Positions 1-8,686 of a stretch of DNA of 64,000 nucleotides are shown piece after piece (position 1 is the stretch's first letter; each line of letters opens with the position of its first letter). The notes beneath the pieces are model-generated. The model worked only from the letters and a program-made list of their open reading frames with translations. It did not search any database and was not told the DNA's origin. Source of the DNA: Candidatus Dechloromonas phosphoritropha (GTDB lineage Bacteria; Pseudomonadota; Gammaproteobacteria; Burkholderiales; Rhodocyclaceae); contig JADKGN010000004.1 of NCBI GenBank assembly GCA_016722705.1, positions 2,418,001 to 2,482,000 of the forward strand. Direction: 5' to 3'. The translations under genes were made by a program, and so were the position numbers.

Positions 1-384
1 GCCCGGCCTTCCGACAGCATCCTCTTCAACGCCAACGAACTGCTGTTCGTGGCGATCCGTGAAGCGCGGGCGATGGCCGATGCCGGCTACGCCCCGCCGT
101 TGATGCAGCGCGCCATTCCGGTAGCCGGCCGCACCGGTATCGCGACGCTGGAGATGATGCTGGTCAATATGAAGGAAGGCGGCATGATTTCCGCCCACGA
201 CTACAAGGTGGCGAAGGCGGCCGCGACCGCGCTGTGCGGTGGCGACATCGAGACCGGTAGTCTGGTCGACGAGGAATGGCTGATCACGGTCGAGCGCCAG
301 CTCTTCGTCGAACTCCTCAAGACCCCGGAAAGCCAGGCGCGCATCAAGCACATGCTCGAAACCGGCAAGCCGCTCCGTAACTGA
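1..384 (+). CDS. 3-hydroxyacyl-CoA dehydrogenase/enoyl-CoA hydratase, C-terminal end (partial)
   Basis: The reading frame is open from the first base, so only about the last 127 residues are present. The tail, with a conserved stretch around ERQLFVELLKTPESQARI and the ending GKPLRN, is what I know from the roughly 800-residue bifunctional FadB/FadN-type proteins of betaproteobacteria. These hydrate enoyl-CoA and oxidise 3-hydroxyacyl-CoA in fatty-acid beta-oxidation. No active-site residues of either domain lie in this fragment, so the call rests on the C-terminal pattern and on the thiolase directly downstream. A 124-bp gap with strong inverted repeats separates it from the thiolase. Confidence 0.75.
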   Translation, partial: ARPSDSILFNANELLFVAIREARAMADAGYAPPLMQRAIPVAGRTGIATLEMMLVNMKEGGMISAHDYKVAKAAATALCGGDIETGSLVDEEWLITVERQLFVELLKTPESQARIKHMLETGKPLRN

Positions 385-487
385 TTCCATGTCTTCTAAA
401 TGCCAGGATTTTGTCGCCGCCGCTTGCCGTACTAACCGTACTGTCTGCGCGCCAGCTTCGCGTCCTGGCGCATAGCCGACATGGAAT
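384..487. repeat. Nested inverted repeats between the dehydrogenase and thiolase genes
   Basis: The arms ATTCCATGTC (384-393) and GACATGGAAT (478-487) are perfect complements. Inside them GCCAGGA (402-408) pairs with TCCTGGC (463-469). A third arm, GCGCCAG (449-455), can pair with CTGGCGC (465-471), so the two inner pairings exclude each other. A transcript could form a long stem with two alternative inner hairpins. It may control readthrough or processing between fad genes. There is no T-run, so it is not a simple terminator. Confidence 0.5.
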
Positions 488-508
488 AAAAAACTTGAGG
501 AATACACC

Positions 509-1708
509 ATGACCAAACAAATTCAGGACGCCTACATCGTCGCCGCCACCCGTCTGCCCGTCGCCAAGCGTAACGGCATGTACAAGCACGTGCGGCCAGA
601 CGACATGTTGGCTTACGTCATCAAATCCGTTGTCGCCCAGGTGCCGGGCATCGATCCGGCGCGCATCGGCGACGTCATCGTCGGCTGCGCCATGCCGGAA
701 GCCGAGCAGGGCATGAACGTCGCCCGTATCGGCCTCTTGCTGGCCGGTCTGCCGGTTACCGTGCCGGGCATCACGATCAACCGTTTCTGCTCGTCCGGCG
801 TGCAGGCGGTGGCCGATGCCGCCAACCAGATCCGCCTCGGCCTCGCCGATGTGATGATCGCCGGTGGCACCGAATCGATGAGCATCATGCCGCAGATGAT
901 GGGCAACAAGATGGCGATGAATCCTGCCATCTTCGCCAAGGAAGAAAACCTTGGCATCGCCTACGGCATGGGCCTGACCGCGGAAAGGGTGGCCAACCAG
1001 TGGAAGATCAGCCGCGAAGCGCAGGACGCATTTGCGCTGGCCTCGAACCAGAAGGCCTGTGCGGCAATCGCCGCCGGTCACTTCAAGGCCGAGACGACGC
1101 CCTATACCATCCGCGAGAACCTGCCCGATCTCAAGACCGGTCAGGTCAGGGTGCGCGAGCGCATCGCCGAGCATGACGAAGGCCCGCGCGCCGACGCCTC
1201 GCTGGAAAAGCTGGGCAAGCTGCGCCCAGTCTTCCATGTGCGCGGATCGGTGACCGCCGGCAACTCGTCGCAGATGTCCGACGGCGCCGCTGCGGTGATG
1301 CTGGTGTCGGAAAAGGTGCTCAAGGAACACAACCTGACGCCGCTGGCTCGCTTTGCCGGTTTCGCGGTGGGTGGCGTGGCGCCGGAGATCATGGGCATCG
1401 GCCCGATCGCCGCCATCCCCAAGGTGCTGGCGCAGGTCGGCATCAAGCAGGACGACCTCGACTGGATCGAGCTCAACGAAGCCTTCGCCGCGCAGTCGCT
1501 GGCGGTGATCAACGAACTGGGTCTCAATCCCGAAAAGGTCAACCCGCTGGGTGGCGCCATCGCCCTCGGTCACCCGCTGGGGGCGACTGGCGCCATCCGC
1601 ATCGCCACCGTCGCGCATGGCCTCAAGCGCACCGGTGGCAAGTACGGGATGGTGACCATGTGCATCGGCACTGGCATGGGCGCCGCTGGGATCATCGAGG
1701 CGCTCTGA
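509..1708 (+). CDS. Acetyl-CoA C-acyltransferase (thiolase)
   Basis: A 399-residue thiolase, the usual length for the family. It cleaves 3-ketoacyl-CoA with CoA to acetyl-CoA and a shortened acyl-CoA, the last step of beta-oxidation in the cytoplasm. Visible landmarks are the nucleophilic Cys94 in NRFCSSGVQA, the NEAFAAQ motif, His355 in GHPLGATG and the second catalytic Cys385 in CIGTGMG. The ATG is preceded by GAGGAA. It follows a FadB-type gene and starts the run of fatty-acid genes that ends near 7.25 kb, so a degradative (FadA-like) rather than biosynthetic (PhaA-like) role is likely. Confidence 0.93.
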   Translation: MTKQIQDAYIVAATRLPVAKRNGMYKHVRPDDMLAYVIKSVVAQVPGIDPARIGDVIVGCAMPEAEQGMNVARIGLLLAGLPVTVPGITINRFCSSGVQAVADAANQIRLGLADVMIAGGTESMSIMPQMMGNKMAMNPAIFAKEENLGIAYGMGLTAERVANQWKISREAQDAFALASNQKACAAIAAGHFKAETTPYTIRENLPDLKTGQVRVRERIAEHDEGPRADASLEKLGKLRPVFHVRGSVTAGNSSQMSDGAAAVMLVSEKVLKEHNLTPLARFAGFAVGGVAPEIMGIGPIAAIPKVLAQVGIKQDDLDWIELNEAFAAQSLAVINELGLNPEKVNPLGGAIALGHPLGATGAIRIATVAHGLKRTGGKYGMVTMCIGTGMGAAGIIEAL

Positions 1709-1711
1709 GCA

Positions 1712-2227
1712 GTGAAACCCGCCTGGCTTGCGAAAGTTCCGTCAGCTTGGCGGGCGCGCATGATGCGGATGGGGTTTAACCTCCATCCCGCTTTTCGCGG
1801 CACGGGCGGGTGTGTCGAACACGTGGCACACGACATGTCGCATATCAGGATTCGCCTGCCGCTGAACTGGCGGACCCGCAATGTTGTCGGCTCGATCTAT
1901 GGTGGTTCACTGTTCGCCGTGACCGACGGAGTGCACCCCATGATGCTGATGTCCGCCCTCGGCGACGGCGTGATCGTCTGGGACAAGGCGGCCAGCATCC
2001 GCTACCGGAAGCCTGCCTTTACCACGCTCTACGCTGATTTTTCCCTGGACGCCGAAGAGGTTGAAGCAATCCGGGCGGCGCTGCGCGAGACCCCGGAACT
2101 GGACCGAACCTATCTGGTCGAGTTGAAGGACACCCACGGCGCGGTGCATACTGTGGTTGAGCGGACTGTCTATATCGCCGACAAGAATCATTATCGGAAC
2201 AAAGCCAACGAAGGAGAAAGAAGATGA
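1712..2227 (+). CDS. DUF4442 family hotdog-fold protein (putative thioesterase)
   Basis: A 171-residue protein with a GTG start only four bases after the thiolase stop, and its stop overlaps the next start by four bases, so it is translationally coupled on both sides. The pattern with a GSIYGGSLFA turn followed by a DGVHPMM helix and a basic RYRKPAF strand fits DUF4442, a hotdog-fold family related to acyl-CoA thioesterases. Its position in a beta-oxidation operon suggests hydrolysis of an acyl-CoA intermediate to release CoA. The substrate cannot be read from the sequence. No signal peptide or membrane segment is present. Confidence 0.75.
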   Translation: MKPAWLAKVPSAWRARMMRMGFNLHPAFRGTGGCVEHVAHDMSHIRIRLPLNWRTRNVVGSIYGGSLFAVTDGVHPMMLMSALGDGVIVWDKAASIRYRKPAFTTLYADFSLDAEEVEAIRAALRETPELDRTYLVELKDTHGAVHTVVERTVYIADKNHYRNKANEGERR

Positions 2228-2796
2228 TTTCACATTCAGTACGGATCGCAGCATTGGCTGTGGCGTTGCTCGCCGTTCCCGTGGTCCAGGCGGCCGAGGT
2301 CGCCGGCGTCAAGGTGGACGAAGCCATCAAGGTCGGCGCCAATGAGCTGGCGCTTAATGGCGTCGGAGTGCGGAGCAAGGTTTTCATCAAGGTCTATGTC
2401 GGAGCCTTGTACGCGACGCAGAAGTCGAGCACGCCGGCCGCTCTTCTCGATGCGGCGACACCGCGCCGAATGGTTATGCGCATGTTGCGCGACATCGATG
2501 CCGACACGCTCTACGGCGCCCTGCGCGATGGACTCAAGGACAACAACAGTGAGGCCGAACTGGCTGCCCTCAAGGCGCCGACCGACCAGTTCGCCGAGAT
2601 CATGAAAAAGATCGGGACTGCCAAGAACGGTGACAGCGTGGCGATTGATTTTACCGCTGAGGGGGTCGCTGTAAGCTTCAATGGCGAGGCCCGTGGCAAG
2701 GTAGCCAGTGTCCCGTTCGCGCGTGCCCTGCTCAAGGTCTGGTTGGGAGAGAACCCGGTTGACTCCTCGCTGAAGAAGGCATTGCTGGGTGGTTAA
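2224..2796 (+). CDS. Chalcone isomerase-like periplasmic protein
   Basis: A 190-residue protein with a clear signal peptide of about 23 residues (hydrophobic core ALAVALLAVPVV, cleavage near VQA-AEV). The mature part carries the family pattern around GVGVRSKVFIKVYVGALY and ends with a region typical of the chalcone-isomerase-like family of Proteobacteria. Members share a fold with fatty-acid-binding proteins and plant chalcone isomerase but mostly lack proven catalysis, so a lipid- or fatty-acid-binding role in the periplasm is plausible. The ATG overlaps the preceding stop (ATGA). The frequent presence of this family beside fad genes fits the context here. Confidence 0.8.
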   Translation: MISHSVRIAALAVALLAVPVVQAAEVAGVKVDEAIKVGANELALNGVGVRSKVFIKVYVGALYATQKSSTPAALLDAATPRRMVMRMLRDIDADTLYGALRDGLKDNNSEAELAALKAPTDQFAEIMKKIGTAKNGDSVAIDFTAEGVAVSFNGEARGKVASVPFARALLKVWLGENPVDSSLKKALLGG

Positions 2797-2820
2797 GAAA
2801 CTAAACGAGGAGACAAAAAA

Positions 2821-4482
2821 GTGGAAAAGATCTGGATCAAGACTTACCCGCCTGGCATTCCCGCCGAAATCAGCATCGACCACCTGGACTCGCTGGTGAC
2901 GCTATTCGAGGACGCCTGCCGCAAGTATGCCGATCAGGTGGCCTACATCAGCATGGATCGCGAGATGACCTATGGCGAACTGGACCGTCTGTCGCGTGAT
3001 TTCGCGGGCTGGCTGCAGTCGATCGGCCTCGGAAAGGGCGAGCGCGTCGCACTGATGATGCCCAACCTGCTGCAATATCCGGTGGCGCTGTTCGGCACCC
3101 TGCGCGCCGGGTGTGTCGTCGTCAATGTCAATCCGCTCTATACGCCGCGCGAGCTCGAGCATCAGTTGAAGGATTCCGGCGCCAAGGTGATCGTCATCGT
3201 CGAGAACTTTGCTCATACGCTGGAGCAGGTGATCGCCAAGACCGAGATCAAGCAGGTCATCGTCACCCCGATGGGGGACCTGCTGGGCATGGTCAAGGGC
3301 GCCGTGGTCAATTTCGTCGTCCGCCACGTCAAGAAGATGGTTCCGGCGTGGTCGCTGCCGGGCTCGATCAACATCAACGCGGCACTCGCTGCCGGGCGTC
3401 GTCATGGCATGGAGCCGGTCAAGCTGAGTCACGATGACCTCGCCTTCCTGCAATACACCGGCGGCACCACCGGGGTCTCCAAGGGCGCCATGCTGACCCA
3501 TGCCAACATCGCCTCGAACGTGATGCAGGCCCATGCCTGGATCAAGCCGGTGATCGATGACGGCAAGGAATTCATCGTCACCGCCCTGCCGCTTTATCAC
3601 ATCTTTGCGCTGACCGCGAACTGCCTTACTTTCCTGATGATCGGTGCACGCAACCTGCTGATCGTCAATCCGCGCGACATGCCCGGCTTCATCAAGGAAT
3701 GGGCGAAATACCCGATTTCGGTGGCGACCGGTGTCAACACCCTGTTCAATGGATTGCTCAATCATCCAGATTTCGCGAAGCTCGATTTTTCGACCATGAA
3801 ACTGTCGCTGGGGGGCGGCATGGCGGTTCAGGCGCCGGTTGCCGAGCGCTGGCAGAAGGTGACCAAGTCGCCGCTGCTGCAGGCGTATGGCCTGACCGAA
3901 ACGTCTCCTGCGGCGACGATCAACCCGCTTGATCTCAAGGAATTCAACGGCTCGATCGGCCTGCCGATTTCCTCGACCGATCTGTCGGTCCGCGACGATA
4001 CCGGCAAGGAGCTGGCCATCGGCGAGATCGGGGAAATCTGCGTCCGCGGCCCGCAGGTCATGGCCGGCTACTGGAATCGCCCAGAGGAAACCGCCAATGT
4101 TATTTATGCCGATGGCTTCCTGCGCACCGGCGACATGGGTTATGTCGACGCGCTCGGGTTTTTCTTCATCGTCGACCGCAAAAAGGACATGATTCTCGTC
4201 TCGGGCTTCAACGTCTATCCGAACGAGATCGAGGAAGTGGTCGCCATGCACGAAGGTGTCGGCGATGTGGCGGCGATCGGTGTGCCCGACGACAACACCG
4301 GCGAAGCGGTCAAGATCTTTGTCGTGCGCAAGGATCCGAACCTGACTCCGGAAGAGATAATTGCCCACTGCCGCAAGCACCTGACCGGCTACAAGGTGCC
4401 GAAGCAGGTCGAGTTCCGCCCCGATCTGCCGCGTACCAACGTCGGCAAGATCCTGCGCCGGGCCCTCAAGGAAGGGGCGTAG
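2821..4482 (+). CDS. fadD: Long-chain fatty-acid-CoA ligase
   Basis: A 553-residue AMP-binding enzyme starting at GTG after the ribosome site GAGGAGAC. It activates long-chain fatty acids with ATP and CoA, feeding the beta-oxidation genes around it. The P-loop-like AMP-binding motif YTGGTTGVSKGA lies near residue 212, YGLTETSP follows further on, the hinge region with GDMGYVD and DRKKDMI comes next, and the catalytic lysine region NVGKILRR is at the very end. The length and the motif set match FadD closely. No membrane segment is obvious, as expected for a peripheral membrane enzyme. Confidence 0.93.
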   Translation: MEKIWIKTYPPGIPAEISIDHLDSLVTLFEDACRKYADQVAYISMDREMTYGELDRLSRDFAGWLQSIGLGKGERVALMMPNLLQYPVALFGTLRAGCVVVNVNPLYTPRELEHQLKDSGAKVIVIVENFAHTLEQVIAKTEIKQVIVTPMGDLLGMVKGAVVNFVVRHVKKMVPAWSLPGSININAALAAGRRHGMEPVKLSHDDLAFLQYTGGTTGVSKGAMLTHANIASNVMQAHAWIKPVIDDGKEFIVTALPLYHIFALTANCLTFLMIGARNLLIVNPRDMPGFIKEWAKYPISVATGVNTLFNGLLNHPDFAKLDFSTMKLSLGGGMAVQAPVAERWQKVTKSPLLQAYGLTETSPAATINPLDLKEFNGSIGLPISSTDLSVRDDTGKELAIGEIGEICVRGPQVMAGYWNRPEETANVIYADGFLRTGDMGYVDALGFFFIVDRKKDMILVSGFNVYPNEIEEVVAMHEGVGDVAAIGVPDDNTGEAVKIFVVRKDPNLTPEEIIAHCRKHLTGYKVPKQVEFRPDLPRTNVGKILRRALKEGA

Positions 4483-4484
4483 TA

Positions 4485-5435
4485 ATGCCGGTTCCCGCAG
4501 CGCTGCGGAAGGGGCTGGCCCTGCCGGCCATCTGCGCGCCGATGTTCATCGTTTCCAACCCGGACCTCGTTATCGCCCAGTGCAAGGGGGGGCTGATCGG
4601 GTCGTTCCCGGCGCTCAACGCGCGCCCGCCGGAACTGCTCGACATCTGGCTGGCCCGCATCAGGGCCGAACTGGCGGATTCTCCGGACGCGGCGGCGTTT
4701 GCCGTCAACCAGATCATCCACCAGTCCAACGAGCGTCTCGAGCACGACATGGCGCTTTGCGTGAAGCACGAGGTGCCGCTGATCATCACCAGCCTGCGCG
4801 CACCGGATGCCATCGTGCCGCAGGTTCATGCTTACGGTGGTCTGGTCTTTCATGATGTGATCAGCGTCCGCCATGCCGAGAAGGCACTTGAAGCCGGTGT
4901 CGATGGGCTGATCCTCGTTTGCACGGGAGCTGGCGGGCACGCCGGCATGCTTAGCCCGTTCGCGCTGGTCGGCGAAATCCGCAAGTTCTACGCCGGGCCG
5001 CTCGCGCTGTCCGGCGCCATCGCCAACGGCAGCGGCATTCTCGCGGCGCAGGCGATGGGAGCCGATTTCGCCTACATCGGCACACGCTTCATCGCGACGC
5101 GCGAGGCCAATGCCCAGGAAGCCTACAAACAGTGCCTTGTCGACTCGGCTGCGGTCGACGTCGTTTACACGCCGTATTTCACTGGCGTGCATGGCAACTA
5201 CCTGAGAAGGAGCATCGAGGCGGCCGGTCTCGATCCGGAGAATCTCCCGGTCAGGGACAAGGATTCGATGAACTTCGGCAGTTCCGCCGGGCCTGCCAAG
5301 GCGTGGAAGGACATCTGGGGCGCCGGGCAGGGAGTCGGACTGATCGGCGACATTCTGCCGGTGGCCACCTTGATCGCCCGGATGAAGCAGGAATACCGCA
5401 CGGCTAAAGCGGCGTTGTGCAGCAACCCATACTGA
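4485..5435 (+). CDS. Nitronate monooxygenase / 2-nitropropane dioxygenase-like flavoprotein
   Basis: A 316-residue TIM-barrel flavoprotein beginning three bases after the fadD stop. The family oxidises alkyl nitronates with FMN, and close relatives include enoyl-reductase-like proteins. Visible features are the N-terminal PAICAPMFIVSNP strand, the FMN phosphate-binding region with CTGAGGHAG around residue 150, and GADFAYIGTRFIATREA. Many fatty-acid degradation operons of betaproteobacteria carry such a gene, possibly to detoxify nitro-compounds or to act on an unsaturated acyl-CoA. The true substrate in this operon is unknown. Confidence 0.85.
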   Translation: MPVPAALRKGLALPAICAPMFIVSNPDLVIAQCKGGLIGSFPALNARPPELLDIWLARIRAELADSPDAAAFAVNQIIHQSNERLEHDMALCVKHEVPLIITSLRAPDAIVPQVHAYGGLVFHDVISVRHAEKALEAGVDGLILVCTGAGGHAGMLSPFALVGEIRKFYAGPLALSGAIANGSGILAAQAMGADFAYIGTRFIATREANAQEAYKQCLVDSAAVDVVYTPYFTGVHGNYLRRSIEAAGLDPENLPVRDKDSMNFGSSAGPAKAWKDIWGAGQGVGLIGDILPVATLIARMKQEYRTAKAALCSNPY

Positions 5436-5460
5436 TAACAGGCAACAAGGAGAAAGCAAA

Positions 5461-7254
5461 ATGAGCGACTATCGTGCGCCCGTAAAAGACATGCGCTTTG
5501 TGCAGGACGAACTGGCTGGCTTCAAGGAGCTGACCCAGTACCCCGATTTCGTCGAGGCGACGCCCGACATGGCCGACGCCATTCTCGAAGAGGCAGCGAA
5601 GTTTGCCAGCGAAGTGTTGGCGCCGCTGAACTGGATTGGTGACCAGGAGGGCAGCAAGCTTGGCCCCGATGGCGTGATTACTCCGCCGGGCTGGAAGGAG
5701 GCGTACAAGGCTTTTTGTGACGCTGGCTGGAACGCCATTTCCTGCCCGCCGGATCATGCCGGCCATGGCCAGCCGGATACACTGGCAGTTGCGGTCAAGG
5801 AAATGATCATGTCGGCCAACCTGTCGTTCTCGCTCGGGCCCTTGCTGACCACCGGCGCCGTCGAGGCGCTGCTGACCTGCGCCAGCGACGAACTGAAGGC
5901 CATCTATCTGGAAAAGATGGTCACCGGCGTATGGACCGGGACGATGAATCTGACGGAGCCGCAGGCCGGCTCCGATCTCGCGTTGATCCGCTCGCGCGCC
6001 GAGCCGCAGGCCGACGGCAGCTACAAGGTGTTCGGCCAGAAGATCTTCATCACCTACGGCGACCACGACATGACCGAGAACATCGTCCATCTCGTCCTCG
6101 CCCGCCTGCCGGACGCCCCGGCCGGGGTCAAAGGCATTTCGATGTTCCTGGTGCCGAAGTTCCTGGTCGACGCCGACGGTTCGCTCGGCGCGCGCAACGA
6201 TGCCTGGTGCGTGTCGCTCGAGCACAAGCTCGGCATCCACGCCAGCCCGACCTGCGTCATGGCCTATGGTGATAACGGTGGCGCCGTCGGCTACCTGCTC
6301 GGCGAGGTCAACCGCGGCCTAGAATACATGTTCATCATGATGAACGAAGCCCGCCTCGGCGTCGGCCTGCAGGGCATCGCCCTCGCCGAGCGCGCCTACC
6401 AGCAGGCGCTGGGTTATGCGCGCGAGCGCAAGCAGGGGCGCGATGCGCTGACTGGCGAAGCACTGGTCACCATCGACAAGCACCCCGACATCCGGCGCAT
6501 GCTGATGCTCATGAAGAGCCGTATCGAAGCCTGTCGCGCCATGGCCTACTTTACGTCGGGCCTGCTCGACCGCGCCCACGTGATCGAGGACAAGGAAGAG
6601 AAGAAGCGCAACCTGTATCTCGCCGAGTTCATGATTCCGATCGTCAAGGGCGGCGGTACCGAGATGAGTGTCGATGTCACCTCACTAGGCATCCAGATCC
6701 ACGGCGGCATGGGCTTCATCGAGCAAACCGGCGCCGCCCAGCACTGGCGCGACTCGCGGATAACGACGATCTACGAAGGCACCACCGGCATCCAGGCCAA
6801 CGACCTCGTCTTCCGCAAACTGATGCGTGACGGTGGCGCCACGGCCAAGGTCGTTTTCGGTGAAGTCGCCGCCACCGCCAAGGCGCTTGGCACTTCCGGC
6901 CGCCCCGAACTGCAGGCCATCGCCCGCCGTCTGGGCGACGGGCTGAAGGCCTGGACCGAGGCGACCGAATGGCTGGCAGCCGACGCGAAAAACGGCATCG
7001 CCGGGGCGTTGACCGGAGCCGTTCCCTATCTGCATCTGGCCGTCAATGTCTGCGGCGGCTGGTTTATGGGCAGGGCGGCGCTGGCTGCCGCCGGTTACCT
7101 CGACAAGGGCGAGGGCGACCAGACTTTCTACCGTGCCAAGATCGCCACCGCACACTTCTACGCCGACCAGATGCTGCCGCTGGCCACTTCCTGCGGGATC
7201 ACCGTGCAGGCAGGCGGCGCCTCGCTGGCGGCGCTGACCGACGACATGCTGTGA
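5461..7254 (+). CDS. Acyl-CoA dehydrogenase
   Basis: A 597-residue FAD enzyme of the long acyl-CoA dehydrogenase subfamily with an extra C-terminal domain, as seen in many proteobacterial FadE-like proteins. It makes the trans-2-enoyl-CoA, the first oxidative step of beta-oxidation. Recognisable parts are MNLTEPQAGSDLALIRSRA (FAD/substrate loop), GGMGFIEQTGAAQHWRDSRI, and IYEGTTGIQANDL near residue 438, which carries the catalytic glutamate in this family. The start codon follows AAGGAGAAAG. It is the last gene of the operon and a strong terminator lies 27 bases beyond. Confidence 0.93.
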   Translation: MSDYRAPVKDMRFVQDELAGFKELTQYPDFVEATPDMADAILEEAAKFASEVLAPLNWIGDQEGSKLGPDGVITPPGWKEAYKAFCDAGWNAISCPPDHAGHGQPDTLAVAVKEMIMSANLSFSLGPLLTTGAVEALLTCASDELKAIYLEKMVTGVWTGTMNLTEPQAGSDLALIRSRAEPQADGSYKVFGQKIFITYGDHDMTENIVHLVLARLPDAPAGVKGISMFLVPKFLVDADGSLGARNDAWCVSLEHKLGIHASPTCVMAYGDNGGAVGYLLGEVNRGLEYMFIMMNEARLGVGLQGIALAERAYQQALGYARERKQGRDALTGEALVTIDKHPDIRRMLMLMKSRIEACRAMAYFTSGLLDRAHVIEDKEEKKRNLYLAEFMIPIVKGGGTEMSVDVTSLGIQIHGGMGFIEQTGAAQHWRDSRITTIYEGTTGIQANDLVFRKLMRDGGATAKVVFGEVAATAKALGTSGRPELQAIARRLGDGLKAWTEATEWLAADAKNGIAGALTGAVPYLHLAVNVCGGWFMGRAALAAAGYLDKGEGDQTFYRAKIATAHFYADQMLPLATSCGITVQAGGASLAALTDDML

Positions 7255-7280
7255 TTCCAGGCCGCCGTCCGGCATCAATC

Positions 7281-7305
7281 AATCCCCGCTGCGACGGGGA
7301 TTTTT
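7281..7305 (+). terminator. Rho-independent terminator of the fatty-acid operon
   Basis: The arms ATCCCCG (7282-7288) and CGGGGAT (7295-7301) form a perfect stem with a six-base loop, followed by a run of T. It closes the operon that runs from before position 1 to 7254. Confidence 0.85.
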
Positions 7306-7353
7306 GCGGACGGGAGTTTCGTCGCGGTGTGTCGTGAGAACTATGAGGACCCA

Positions 7354-8034
7354 ATGCTGACCATCGAGATCGTTTCCGATATCGTCTGTCCCTGGTGCTT
7401 CGTCGGCAAGCGCCGGCTGGAAGTCGCCGTCGCGACCGTACGCCGGGAGATTCCGGATTTTTCATGCCAGAAGCGCTGGCGCCCGTTCTTTCTCAACCCG
7501 GATGTGCAGCCCGAGGGCGAACCTTTTCTTCCCTTCCTTGAACACAAGTTTGGTGGCCGGACGCGGGTCGATGCCCTGTTCGAGCATATCCGCAGCACCG
7601 GGCGGGCCTCCGGGATCGATTTTGCGTTCGAAAAGATCGACTTGCGCGCCAATACCCTGCAGGCGCACCGCCTGATCCACTGGGTGCAGCAGCGGGGTGA
7701 TGCCGATGCGCTGGTCGAGCGCCTGTTCGCCGCGCAGTTCCAGCGCGGCGAACATGTCGGCGATAGCTTCCTGCTTGCGACAATCGCTGCCGAGTGCGGC
7801 TACGATGCGGGCGAAGTGGCGGGCTACCTGGCGTCGGACGAGGGCGAGGACGCGGTCCGCGCCGAGGAGCTCCGCTTTCGGCGAATGGGGATCAGCATGG
7901 TTCCAACCTTCGTTCTTGGCGGGCGGACAGGGATAGTCGGTGCCGAGGATCCGGCGGTACTCGCCGCCGCAATTCTGGAATGCCTGCGGCAGCCGGGGGG
8001 GCTTTCTCCGGCACTGTCAGCGGAGGGAAGTTGA
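7354..8034 (+). CDS. DsbA-family (FrnE-like) oxidoreductase
   Basis: About 226 residues with the thioredoxin-like active site CPWC near residue 13, directly after the first strand. It lacks a signal peptide, so it is cytoplasmic. This is the layout of the FrnE/2-hydroxychromene-2-carboxylate isomerase branch of DsbA proteins. A second landmark is GISMVPTFVL with the cis-proline before the last strand. The frame stays open upstream to 7327, but the ATG at 7354 has GAGGA at a good distance and begins the conserved part (MLTIEIVSDIVCPWC). It is separated from the fad operon by a terminator. Likely role: thiol-disulfide exchange or a glutathione-dependent isomerisation. Confidence 0.87.
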   Translation: MLTIEIVSDIVCPWCFVGKRRLEVAVATVRREIPDFSCQKRWRPFFLNPDVQPEGEPFLPFLEHKFGGRTRVDALFEHIRSTGRASGIDFAFEKIDLRANTLQAHRLIHWVQQRGDADALVERLFAAQFQRGEHVGDSFLLATIAAECGYDAGEVAGYLASDEGEDAVRAEELRFRRMGISMVPTFVLGGRTGIVGAEDPAVLAAAILECLRQPGGLSPALSAEGS

Positions 8035-8065
8035 CGGCGGGACGCCCGTGCGGACGCCCCGCCGT
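8034..8065. terminator. GC-rich hairpin between convergent genes
   Basis: ACGGCGGGACG pairs with CGCCCCGCCGT (one bulge) right at the DsbA-like stop codon and before the end of the convergent cytochrome gene. There is no clear T-run, so it may act as a bidirectional end-of-transcript structure rather than a classical terminator. Confidence 0.5.
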
Positions 8066-8085
8066 GAAGGGTAATTGGACAGGGC

Positions 8086-8508
8086 TTACTTCGCCTGCAT
8101 CCGGTTGAGGTAGTCGATCAGCGCAAAGATGCGTCCACGGACGAACACCTCGGGGTCGTGGTTCATATCGACGTAGTGCTCGCCGGTTTTGATCTGGTAG
8201 TCACGGCCCCAGATCGGCATGTCGCGTGGCCCATGCACCTTGACCTCCTGCCGTCCGTCAATCACGGCATAGACGTGTTCCAGCGGGAATACCCCACCGT
8301 TCTTCCGCGACAACTGCGTCAGATCGGGCGGCGTCACTTTCAGGAAATCCACATAGGCACCGACCTTCAGATCCTTGCCGTGGCAGGCGATGCAGTTCGA
8401 GTCGTACTCGCGTTTTCCGAGATCGACCTTGTCAGCCGCCACTGCCGTCGTCATGCCGGTTGCGGCAATAATCGTGGCGCTCGCCCCAATCAGCTTGAAA
8501 ATCTTCAT
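8086..8508 (-). CDS. Periplasmic c-type cytochrome
   Basis: A 140-residue secreted monoheme cytochrome. A signal peptide covers the first 25 residues (core ASATIIAATGMTTAVA). The heme-binding CIACH motif follows about 12 residues into the mature protein, and a distal methionine in GPRDMPIWGRDY probably ligates the iron. It would carry electrons in the periplasm, but the partners are not encoded nearby. The ATG on the minus strand is preceded by AGGAGGCGGGAG, a strong ribosome site. It is transcribed divergently from the patatin gene, with about 180 bp between them. Confidence 0.88.
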   Translation of the reverse strand: MKIFKLIGASATIIAATGMTTAVAADKVDLGKREYDSNCIACHGKDLKVGAYVDFLKVTPPDLTQLSRKNGGVFPLEHVYAVIDGRQEVKVHGPRDMPIWGRDYQIKTGEHYVDMNHDPEVFVRGRIFALIDYLNRMQAK

Positions 8509-8686
8509 CTCCCGCCTCCTTGTGTTTCTTGTCGGACTTCACGGCTACGGTACAAGACCACTCAAGATAGGAGCATAAGGCTAGCAAGGGCTTTACACGG
8601 GAGCAGTTCAGGTACCGCGCTCGAAACATCGGCTCGGCTGACCGGCGCCGCTGTTCTCGCGCTGGCCAGTGTTAAGCTAGCGCGCT

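Noticed and set aside
344..1618. Long minus-strand ORF over the thiolase
   Set aside because: Antisense shadow of a well-conserved thiolase; rich in His, Arg and Gly as such shadows are.
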